Source of the DNA: an uncultured Chitinophagaceae bacterium
GTDB taxonomy: Bacteria > Bacteroidota > Bacteroidia > Chitinophagales > Chitinophagaceae
Direction of reading: 5' to 3'
Length of the DNA stretch: 64,000 bases
NCBI GenBank assembly: GCA_937873715.1
Contig: CALMYJ010000013.1
Location: 62,001-126,000, forward strand
The position numbers were made by a program, and so were the translations under genes. The notes under the pieces are model-generated. The model saw only the letters and a list, made by a program, of their open reading frames with translations. It ran no database searches and was not told the origin of the DNA. Below, piece after piece: positions 19,148 to 26,157 of this stretch. Numbering within the stretch: position 1 is the stretch's first letter; each line of letters starts with the position of its first letter.

Positions 19148-19182
19148 AAAACACCCCGGTATGATAAACATATACCGGGGTG
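19148..19182 (-). terminator. Intrinsic terminator after the DUF2911 gene
   Basis: Perfect 11-bp stem CACCCCGGTAT / ATACCGGGGTG with a 9-nt loop, followed on the minus strand by TTTTATATT. It lies 22 bp past the stop codon of the DUF2911 gene. Confidence 0.85.
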
Positions 19183-19203
19183 CAGCTATTTTTATCTGTA
19201 TAC

Positions 19204-20034
19204 TTACAGCGTTTTCAACAGGTCGTTTGCCATTTTTACATAGTCGCCGTTTTGAGCTTTGGTAGCTAATTCAATTACTGAATTGGCGGCTACTTTGGCA
19301 CCAGCTTTGTCGCCCTGCTTAGCCAGTATTCTTGCTTTTAGCAGGTGCATCCAAAATGCTTCTTTATTGGCATCGATGGCTTTGTTTACCCAGGTAAGTG
19401 CTTTAGTAAGGTCTTTACCATTATCGTAATAGTATTGTGCTGCGCTAAAGTAAGGTTTGTTGTCTTTGTTCATGATGTCGTCAATCTGCTTCATTACCCT
19501 GGCTTCGGTATTGGTGCTAATAGGCAGCATTACCAGTGTTTTGTCCCACATAATCTGCAGGTTGGTGCTGTTGCCGGTAATATCTGCAAATGCGATAGTA
19601 AAGGTTTCAACTGCAAAAGGAAGTTGCATGATGGCAGCATCTATGCGTACCACATCATTTTCGGCTTTATAAGCTGCAGGCCCGGTAACGTTGAGGTCTT
19701 TAGTAATAATCAGCGTCCATTTGTCGGCGTTAGGAATACTGAGTAAGCCATATTTCCCGGCTTTTATTTCTTTGCCGCCAATGGTTACATCATCGCTAAA
19801 GGTAAGTGTGGTGGCATTGTTTGCACCGGTACGCCAAATTGCGCCAAAGGGTACCAGGTCGCCAAAAACAGTACGTCCTTTTTTGGAGGGCCTGCTGTAA
19901 CTTAATTCAATACTACCCGTACTAAAGTTTTGCTTTACTGTTTGCGTGGGGCTTGCTTGTGGTGCATTCAGGTTTTGAGCACCTGCCTGGCTTAAGCTCA
20001 TTGCCGCCAGGGCAATTGTAAATAATTTTTTCAT
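19204..20034 (-). CDS. Exported DUF2911 protein with TPR-like C-terminus
   Basis: Protein of 276 residues with a clear signal peptide (MKKLFTIALAAMSLSQAGAQ). A DUF2911 domain follows, recognised by IELSYSRPSKKGRTVFGDLVPFG, IWRTGANNATTLTFSDDV, GKYGLLSIPNADKWTLI and FTIAFADI. The last hundred residues are helical and repeat-like (ALTWVNKAIDANKEAFWMHLLKARILAKQGD). The domain is widespread in Bacteroidota with no known biochemical function. It is bounded downstream by a strong terminator and is probably a single-gene unit. Confidence 0.9.
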   Translation of the reverse strand: MKKLFTIALAAMSLSQAGAQNLNAPQASPTQTVKQNFSTGSIELSYSRPSKKGRTVFGDLVPFGAIWRTGANNATTLTFSDDVTIGGKEIKAGKYGLLSIPNADKWTLIITKDLNVTGPAAYKAENDVVRIDAAIMQLPFAVETFTIAFADITGNSTNLQIMWDKTLVMLPISTNTEARVMKQIDDIMNKDNKPYFSAAQYYYDNGKDLTKALTWVNKAIDANKEAFWMHLLKARILAKQGDKAGAKVAANSVIELATKAQNGDYVKMANDLLKTL

Positions 20035-20120
20035 ACATCAATTTTTTGAACTGTAAAAGTAAACAACTGTTTGCAGGGCTGTATGCATTTGTATTGCCGT
20101 TCATCCAAATTATACCAGGG

Positions 20121-20975
20121 TTAAATGGTAAACAGTGATTCCTGCAGCAGGTGGTTTAATGTTATGCCTTTTGCATTTGGGATACCAGCCCATGCGGCAA
20201 ATGCTTCTAATAATTTTGCCTTACTTATGGTGTTGATAAGGCTATGGGCAGTATTGCCTGCACTTTTTGAAAGTTTGGTGCCGGTATCGGTGGTTAAGAG
20301 GGGGTGGTGCCAAAAGCAGCAGTTGGCCAGGCAGGCTGTATCGAGGTTTGCATCAATATATAATTGCATGGCGGATGATTCCATTAAATCTTTGCCCCTG
20401 CAGATATGGGTTACGCCAAAATGCCTGTCATCTGCAAGTGAGCACACCTGGTATGCCGGTAAGCCATTCTTTTTTTTCAGGATGTAGGCATTGGCCGAGC
20501 CGGGCAGGTACAGGATTTGTGTTCCCAAAAATTTATCCCTGCAGGGTATGGCTGCTGTTGCCGGCTTTTTTATTTTCCATACAGCGCCGGGATGGTGAAG
20601 CGAATACTGTTTGTTGATGCAGGAGCAGCTTTGTGTTTGCAGTTGCTTACGGCTACAAATACACGAAAAAATTAAATTCTTGCTGGTAAGTTCTGAAAGT
20701 AATGCCGTGTAGATAGGTGTACGGTGCACCTGCGACCAGTTCTGCTCCAGGTCGGCCGGGTTGGAAGGGCCGATATCCCAGTTGAGGCCGAGCCAGTGCA
20801 GCACGTTGAAAATATCGTTTATATATTCCGGTCTTTTTCGTTCTGTATCGGCATCGTCTATACGCAGCAGTACTTTACCGTTGTTACTACGTGCCCATAG
20901 CCAGTTGAGCAGTATATTATATATATTGCCCTTGTGCAAAAAGCCGCTTGGTGTGGGTGCCAGCCTGGTAAGCAT
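20121..20975 (-). CDS. Glutamyl-Q tRNA(Asp) synthetase-like protein
   Basis: Truncated class I synthetase of 284 residues that corresponds to the catalytic domain of GltX with no anticodon-binding domain. The nucleotide-binding motif appears as APTPSGFLHKGN (HIGH variant HKGN), followed by LLRIDDADTERKRPEYI. A cysteine-rich insert SCICSR...CSC sits where GluQ enzymes bind zinc. The second signature is KLSKSAGN (KMSKS). GluQ enzymes charge glutamate onto queuosine in tRNA-Asp, and that is the most likely role; a diverged truncated GltX is the alternative. Confidence 0.85.
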   Translation of the reverse strand: MLTRLAPTPSGFLHKGNIYNILLNWLWARSNNGKVLLRIDDADTERKRPEYINDIFNVLHWLGLNWDIGPSNPADLEQNWSQVHRTPIYTALLSELTSKNLIFSCICSRKQLQTQSCSCINKQYSLHHPGAVWKIKKPATAAIPCRDKFLGTQILYLPGSANAYILKKKNGLPAYQVCSLADDRHFGVTHICRGKDLMESSAMQLYIDANLDTACLANCCFWHHPLLTTDTGTKLSKSAGNTAHSLINTISKAKLLEAFAAWAGIPNAKGITLNHLLQESLFTI

Positions 20976-21044
20976 AAATGAATAACGAACTGCAATGATT
21001 GAATGAATGAAAGTACAAAGTTTGAAGTTACCTGCTTTTGGGTA

Positions 21045-21075
21045 AAATAAATCCGGGCTGCCGAAGGCAGCCCGG
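21045..21075 (-). terminator. Intrinsic terminator after the OmpA-family gene
   Basis: Perfect 10-bp stem CCGGGCTGCC / GGCAGCCCGG with a 3-nt loop, followed on the minus strand by ATTTATTTTA. It lies 28 bp past the OmpA stop. Confidence 0.85.
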
Positions 21076-21103
21076 TTACTTGTATTGTACTATTCACAGG
21101 AGT

Positions 21104-22402
21104 TTAGTTGTAATGCAGGGTTAATTCAACCCGCCTGTTTTTTGCACGACCTGCGGCAGTTTTATTGCTGGCTACAGGTTTATCTTGCCCAAAGCCTGCC
21201 GAGAGTAATCTTGCTTCGGCAATCCCTTTACCCACCAGGAATTCGTATACGGCTTTTGCCCTGCTTTCGCTCAATAGCTTGTTTTTGTCTGCCTGGCCTG
21301 TATTGTCGGTATGCCCGTGTATATCCAGTTTTAAATCGGTATCCGCCTGCAGTATTGTTGCTATTTCGTTTAGCGACTGATTGGATTTTGCCAGCAGTTT
21401 TGCACTGCCGGTTGCAAAAAATATCTGGTTTGCTGCCACATCAATTCGTTTTTTTATTTCTGCTTTCACCTCGGGGCAGCCGTTGTTGGCAGTAGTGCCG
21501 GGTAAGGTGGGGCATTTATCTTCTTCATCATTAATGCCATCCTTATCGGTATCAGGTATCGGGCAGCCTGCATATCTTGCCAGGCCTGCTGTTTGCGGGC
21601 ATTTGTCCTCTTCATCGTTAATGCCATCACCATCACTATCGGGTATGGGGCAGCCATTGTATTTTTTCAGGCCAACTATTGTTGGGCATTTATCTTCTTT
21701 ATCGGCAATGCCATCACCATCGCTATCGGGGCAGCCGGCCAATGTGGCCAGGCCTGCAATATCCGGGCAGGCATCTTCTGTATCGGGTACACCATCGCCA
21801 TCAGTATCTTTTATAACAACAGGTTCAATTACGGGTAGTTCAACTTTTGGTGGTACGGCTTTTAGTTTGCCAATTGTTTGAGTAAGCCCAAGTGAAGCAA
21901 AAGTATTGTTATCCAGTTTGTTTTTATCTAGGCTGAGGCGGTAATTAGCCTGGAGAAAAATATACCCTTCATTGTACATATTTAATTGCAAGCCTACACC
22001 AACAGGAACGTATGGAGCAAAATTTTTATCAAAATATGCTGATCCGATACCGGCACTGATAAATGGAGCCAGGAGATGATTGTCGCTTATGGGCCGAAGG
22101 TGCAGCGATGCCTCCAGTTCATTAATATACCCGTTGTTTTTAGGTAATGCAGTTTTGGTGTAGTCTGAAAAAATACCGTTGTACCGTACGGATACGTCTG
22201 TTTTTTTGGATAACCCTTTCCAGAACATTAAGGAGTATCCGGGGTCAACTGTGCCGATGTTTGGAAAGGAAGGCTTAAAGTCTGTTACATTGATGCCAAA
22301 GCCAATTAGGGAAGGTTTAACTTCAGTGGCAAAGGTTTGCGCAAAAGTTGTTTGCGAAGTTAGCAGCAGTATCAGTACTGCTTTGATTGATTTAAAAATC
22401 AT
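21104..22402 (-). CDS. OmpA-family outer membrane protein with thrombospondin type 3 repeats
   Basis: Protein of 432 residues in three parts. After a signal peptide (ends TTFAQ) comes an N-terminal beta-barrel (about 25-175). Four calcium-binding type 3 repeats follow (about 197-308), of the form DTDGDGVPDTEDACPDIAG. The C-terminal OmpA domain (about 315-430) binds peptidoglycan and carries IFFATGSAKLL, DIHGHTDNTG and LLSAGFGQDKPVASN...GRAKNRRVEL. It anchors the outer membrane to the cell wall. It has its own terminator. Confidence 0.95.
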   Translation of the reverse strand: MIFKSIKAVLILLLTSQTTFAQTFATEVKPSLIGFGINVTDFKPSFPNIGTVDPGYSLMFWKGLSKKTDVSVRYNGIFSDYTKTALPKNNGYINELEASLHLRPISDNHLLAPFISAGIGSAYFDKNFAPYVPVGVGLQLNMYNEGYIFLQANYRLSLDKNKLDNNTFASLGLTQTIGKLKAVPPKVELPVIEPVVIKDTDGDGVPDTEDACPDIAGLATLAGCPDSDGDGIADKEDKCPTIVGLKKYNGCPIPDSDGDGINDEEDKCPQTAGLARYAGCPIPDTDKDGINDEEDKCPTLPGTTANNGCPEVKAEIKKRIDVAANQIFFATGSAKLLAKSNQSLNEIATILQADTDLKLDIHGHTDNTGQADKNKLLSESRAKAVYEFLVGKGIAEARLLSAGFGQDKPVASNKTAAGRAKNRRVELTLHYN

Positions 22403-22481
22403 AGCAAAAATTTATTCCCATAGATGTTGCCGGTATCCGTCCGGTTGCATGGCAGGAAATAAATTAATGATGCGGCAGCGA

Positions 22482-24158
22482 TCAAATGCATTTAGCGGCT
22501 TTACGCTGCTGTATAAAATTTTGAAAGGCATCCCGGCTAAAGCTGCTCAGGTTATTTTCTTTGCTTACAAAAGCTTTTTGTGCAACCAGTACACCATAAT
22601 AGGTATCGTTGAATCCTTCCGTGTTATGGGCATCCGGGTTGATGGAGATTAAAACATTTTTTTGCAGCGCATAGTCAATTTGCCGCCAGTCGATATCGAG
22701 CCTGCTTGGGTGTGCATTTAGTTCAATCACTACGTTATTGGCGGCACAGGCATCAATAATACGTTTATGATTTACGGGATAACCTTTACGGCTCAATAGC
22801 AGGCGCCCGGTAAGATGCCCAAGTATAGTGGTGTATGGATTTTCAATTGCTGTTATCAAACGCAGCATGGCTTTTTCTTCTGTCATTTTAAGGTTGGAAT
22901 GTACCGAAGCAATTACAAGATCGAAGGTGGAGAGTATGCTGTTACTATAATCCAGTTTGCCATCATTTAAAATATCGCTTTCAATACTTTTAAAAATTGT
23001 AAAGGGAGCCAGTTTTTGGTTCAGTTCATCTATATACCGATGCTGTTCATGCAAGCGCTCTTCAGTGAGGCCGTTGGCATAAAAGGCTGATTTGCTATGG
23101 TCGCTTATTACAAGGTATTCCAGTCCCTTATCTATTGCTGCCCGGGCCATCTCTTCTATAGTGTTACTGCCATCGCTCCAGTTACTGTGGCTGTGAATAA
23201 TGCCCTTAATATCGGATGGTTGCAGTAAAGTAGTATTGGGCAAATGTTCCAGCACCGCCGGGTTTTCCCTTTGAAAAGCGGGGATGAAATTTATTGAAGC
23301 CTGTTCAAAAACATCGGCCTCGTTTTTACAAACATTGTATTGTATGGCGGGGAATCGGGAGGAGAATGCGGCTTCAAATTCAGGAGAAGCATTTTTGCGG
23401 AATAAGGTTTTTATAAAACCTGTTTTTGCCGAAGGCCAGATCCTTATTTTTAAACCGGTTGCGGTAGATTGGTATAAGAGGCTGTCTGCAGCAACTTCCA
23501 GGGCATCAAAATCGTCGACGGTTGAAAGTACCTGTTTAACATTTTCGGATGTGGTATCTGCAACGATATCCAGTTCTTCAATAATTTCCAGGTGACGGGC
23601 ATAAGCTCCTGCATAAGTTATTTCAATACCGGTGAAAATTTTTTCAAAAAAACTTTTTACCTCATCGCTGATAGCATGCACCTGTGCAAATAAAAAACTT
23701 CCTTTGCTTTTAAAATAAAATTCAATGGCTTCAGCCACGCTTTGTTGTGTTTTTTCGCCAAAGCCTTTATATAGTTTTAAACGGTTTTCTTTACAGGCGT
23801 ATAATAATTCACCCAGCGTTTCTATTTCCATCTCTTTCCAGATAGTAGCAATTTTTTTTGGTCCTATACCTTTTATACGCAGCATCTCCAGTATGCCTTC
23901 GGGTGTTTTTTCTATCAGTTGGTTTAAAACCTGCAATTGGCCGGTTTGCAATAACTCAATAATTTTTTTACCGGTAGACTCGCCGATACCTTTAATGAAA
24001 TAAATTTTTTCGTGTGGCGTATCGCATAATTGTTGCGGTAGTTTATCAATTGTAAACGCAGCGGCAGAATATGATTTTGATTTAAAACTATTTTCGCCAT
24101 GGATATCCATCAGCTTCGACAAAAGGGAAAAGTACTCGGCAATTTGTTCGTTGTTCAT
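22482..24158 (-). CDS. polX: PolX-type protein (HhH, family X polymerase fold, PHP domain) with degenerate polymerase site
   Basis: Protein of 558 residues with the full PolX layout. The N-terminal part holds helix-hairpin-helix motifs (FIKGIGESTGKKI, IKGIGPKKIATIW, YKGFGEKTQQSV). The polymerase palm (about 170-250) should carry DxD and a third Asp, but reads E195-L-D197 in IIEELDIVAD and K237 in GLKIRIW where the third Asp belongs. The PHP phosphoesterase domain (about 315-545) looks intact: H322xH324 in IIHSHSNWSDG, VISDHSKS, SIESDILNDGKLD, IASVHSN, ILGHLTG and NPDAHNTEGF. It is likely a nuclease with a non-functional polymerase fold, acting in base-excision repair; the activity is inferred. 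Confidence 0.9.
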   Translation of the reverse strand: MNNEQIAEYFSLLSKLMDIHGENSFKSKSYSAAAFTIDKLPQQLCDTPHEKIYFIKGIGESTGKKIIELLQTGQLQVLNQLIEKTPEGILEMLRIKGIGPKKIATIWKEMEIETLGELLYACKENRLKLYKGFGEKTQQSVAEAIEFYFKSKGSFLFAQVHAISDEVKSFFEKIFTGIEITYAGAYARHLEIIEELDIVADTTSENVKQVLSTVDDFDALEVAADSLLYQSTATGLKIRIWPSAKTGFIKTLFRKNASPEFEAAFSSRFPAIQYNVCKNEADVFEQASINFIPAFQRENPAVLEHLPNTTLLQPSDIKGIIHSHSNWSDGSNTIEEMARAAIDKGLEYLVISDHSKSAFYANGLTEERLHEQHRYIDELNQKLAPFTIFKSIESDILNDGKLDYSNSILSTFDLVIASVHSNLKMTEEKAMLRLITAIENPYTTILGHLTGRLLLSRKGYPVNHKRIIDACAANNVVIELNAHPSRLDIDWRQIDYALQKNVLISINPDAHNTEGFNDTYYGVLVAQKAFVSKENNLSSFSRDAFQNFIQQRKAAKCI

Positions 24159-24251
24159 GCTTCAAATGTAGTTAAAAGCTGTTGCAGTATTTGTATTGTA
24201 GTGTTCCTTTGGAATGTAGTGTAGTAGGGATTTGTAGCTAGTTTGTATCAA

Positions 24252-24281
24252 ATAAAAATCCCGGCATTGAGCCGGGATTTT
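24252..24281 (-). terminator. Intrinsic terminator after the Lys/Ala repeat gene
   Basis: Stem AAAATCCCGGC / GCCGGGATTTT with a 5-nt loop; the minus strand continues with TTATTTG. It lies 23 bp past the stop of the small basic-protein gene. Confidence 0.85.
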
Positions 24282-24303
24282 CTTATTCGTTTCGCTGGAA
24301 AAC

Positions 24304-24465
24304 TTATTTTTTCTTAGCGACTTTTTTTGCAGCTTTTTTAGCTGGTGCTTTCTTAGCAGGAGCTTTTTTAGCTGGCGCTTTTTTTGCAGCTTTTTTAGCT
24401 GGTGCTTTTTTTGCAGGAGCTTTTTTAGCTGGTGCTTTTTTCGCAGCTTTTTTTGCAGTTGCCAT
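24304..24465 (-). CDS. Histone H1-like Lys/Ala/Pro repeat protein (53 residues)
   Basis: A small gene of 54 codons. The protein begins MATAKKAAKKAPAKK and consists almost wholly of the pentad AKKAP or AKKA, ending KKVAKKK. It contains only Met, Ala, Thr, Lys, Pro and one Val, and no acidic or aromatic residue. The composition matches the C-terminal tails of histone H1 and of bacterial H1-like proteins (HctB, AlgP types), which bind DNA through charge. It has its own strong terminator 23 bp downstream, which supports a real gene. The repeats could vary in number between strains. Confidence 0.85.
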   Translation of the reverse strand: MATAKKAAKKAPAKKAPAKKAPAKKAAKKAPAKKAPAKKAPAKKAAKKVAKKK

Positions 24466-24555
24466 GTTTTTAAATTTAATGGTTAGTAAATAATACTTAA
24501 AAGTAAAAACATTTTTCTAACCACCAAAAAAAAATTTGAAAATTTTGCAACGCAA

Positions 24556-24810
24556 TTACAGTGTGTTCACCGAAACAAAATTCTTATCGCCTTTGCCTTT
24601 TCTAAATTCAACTACACCATCTGTTAATGCAAACAATGTAAAGTCTTTTCCAACACCAACATTTTTTCCGGGATGATAAACAGTGCCACGCTGGCGAACG
24701 ATGACGTTTCCTGCAATGGCAGACTGGCCACCAAAAATTTTTACACCTAATCTTTTGCTTTGTGAATCACGACCGTTTTTTACCGAGCCTTCACCTTTTT
24801 TATGTGCCAT
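24556..24810 (-). CDS. rpmA: 50S ribosomal protein L27
   Basis: Large-subunit protein near the peptidyl transferase centre. The 84-residue sequence starts [24 protein letters not shown] and has [23 protein letters not shown], as in all L27 proteins. There is no cleavable N-terminal extension of the Firmicutes kind. It follows rplU by 84 bp, the usual gene order. Confidence 0.98.
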   Translation of the reverse strand: MAHKKGEGSVKNGRDSQSKRLGVKIFGGQSAIAGNVIVRQRGTVYHPGKNVGVGKDFTLFALTDGVVEFRKGKGDKNFVSVNTL

Positions 24811-24894
24811 CTTAAATTAGTTTTTGATTGTAATGTATCCTGGGATTAACACAACAATTTGATGTTGCAACAACGCAACAGCATGTAAATTTTA

Positions 24895-25200
24895 TTATGC
24901 AATTTCAGTTACCTGTATCTGGGTATAGTGGGTACGGTGTCCGTGTTTTTTACGGAAGCCTTTCCTTCTTTTCATTTTAAAGGCAATCACTTTATCACCC
25001 TGTACCAGTTCTTTAACGATTTCAGCTTTTACTACAGCTTTTACGGCAGTACCTGCAGCTACTGTTCCGCCATTGTCGGTAAGCAGTACTTCCGAAAACT
25101 CTACTTTATCGCCGGTTTTACCCTGTAAATGGGGTACATACAGGCTATCGCCAGCTTTAACTTTAAACTGTTGACCAGCTATTTTTACGATTGCTAACAT
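24895..25200 (-). CDS. rplU: 50S ribosomal protein L21
   Basis: Large-subunit protein that binds 23S rRNA. The 101-residue sequence begins MLAIVKIAGQQFKVKAGDSLYV and includes VIAFKMKRRKGFRKKHGHRTHYTQIQV, the RNA-binding signature of L21. It is first in the rplU-rpmA operon and divergent from plsC. A short leader hairpin precedes it. Confidence 0.98.
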   Translation of the reverse strand: MLAIVKIAGQQFKVKAGDSLYVPHLQGKTGDKVEFSEVLLTDNGGTVAAGTAVKAVVKAEIVKELVQGDKVIAFKMKRRKGFRKKHGHRTHYTQIQVTEIA

Positions 25201-25217
25201 AACACCTAAGTTTTAAT

Positions 25218-25244
25218 CCCGATTTTTTTCGGGAGGCGAAGGTA
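25218..25244 (-). promoter_or_regulatory. rplU promoter -7 element and leader hairpin
   Basis: On the minus strand TACCTTCG (25244-25237) resembles TAnnTTTG with one change, with TTG 22 nt upstream. The short leader contains CCCGA-AAAAAA-TCGGG (25233-25218), a 5-bp hairpin ending 17 bp before the start codon. It might serve feedback control by L21, but no match to a known L21 leader can be claimed. Confidence 0.5.
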
Positions 25245-25374
25245 GGGTTTTTCAGCAAAAAGCAGGCAACTTTTGGGCAGGTTTTTTTCTTATAAATCGC
25301 TTTTTTTATCACAAATGGCTACTATTGGCAGCTTTTAAAGGCAAAACCCCGGGTTTTGGCAGGGGCAAAGATGC

Positions 25375-25382
25375 TATATTCG
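25375..25382 (+). promoter_or_regulatory. -7 element of plsC-priA
   Basis: TATATTCG, one mismatch from TAnnTTTG, with TTTG at 25355-25358 (16-nt spacing, shorter than usual). It ends 10 bp before the plsC ATG, so the transcript would have almost no leader. Confidence 0.45.
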
Positions 25383-25392
25383 CTATTTAAAT

Positions 25393-26157
25393 ATGGCATA
25401 TCTCTTTTTTCCTGTCCGCTTGCTGTTTACCCTGTATGCCCTGGCGCTCTTTATGGCATTTATGTTCCTCGTTTTTCCACTCGTGGTGATACTGTCGTTT
25501 TGGGGTAAAATAAAGGGAGGTAATATTATATATGTATTGTGCCGGTGCTGGGCCGATTGCCTTATGCCGCTGTGGGGAATTTTTCACCGCAATATTTATG
25601 CGTTACGGCACGATACTTCCCGGCAGTACGTATTTGTGTTCAATCATATTTCTTATATGGATATACCGGTGCTCCTTTCATCCATTCGCCGCCAGCGCTT
25701 TCGCATTTTAGGCAAGGCAGAGCTGGCAAAGATTCCCGTTTTTGGTTTTATCTATCGCAATGCGGTAGTACTGGTTGACCGCTCCAATCCAGAAAAAAGA
25801 GCAAAGAGTGTGCTGCAGTTAAAATCGGTAATCAATAAAGGCATATCAGTGGTAATAGCACCCGAAGGAACTTTTAATGCCACCGGTAAACCGCTTAAAG
25901 ATTTTTATGATGGGGCTTTTCGCATCGCCATCGAAACACAAACGCCGGTTAAGCCATTATTACTGCTTGATACTTACGACAGGATGAGTTACAAAAGTAT
26001 TTTTTCATTAACGCCGGGTAAATCAAGAACTGTTTTTTTGGAAGAAGTACCGGTAGAGGGGTTAACGTTAAACGATATACCTGCTTTAAAAGAAAAAGTG
26101 TACCTGCTGATGGAAGAGCAGCTTAAGGCATACAAGGCAACATGGATAAAACAATAA
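25393..26157 (+). CDS. plsC: 1-acyl-sn-glycerol-3-phosphate acyltransferase
   Basis: Membrane acyltransferase of 254 residues that adds the second acyl chain in phosphatidic acid synthesis. A hydrophobic N-terminus (YLFFPVRLLFTLYALALFMAF) anchors it. The catalytic NHX4D box is FNHISYMDIPVLL near residue 93, followed by RILGKAELAKIPVFGF and the substrate-binding PEGTFNATGKPLKDF. The stop overlaps the priA start (TAATG), indicating coupled translation. Confidence 0.93.
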   Translation: MAYLFFPVRLLFTLYALALFMAFMFLVFPLVVILSFWGKIKGGNIIYVLCRCWADCLMPLWGIFHRNIYALRHDTSRQYVFVFNHISYMDIPVLLSSIRRQRFRILGKAELAKIPVFGFIYRNAVVLVDRSNPEKRAKSVLQLKSVINKGISVVIAPEGTFNATGKPLKDFYDGAFRIAIETQTPVKPLLLLDTYDRMSYKSIFSLTPGKSRTVFLEEVPVEGLTLNDIPALKEKVYLLMEEQLKAYKATWIKQ

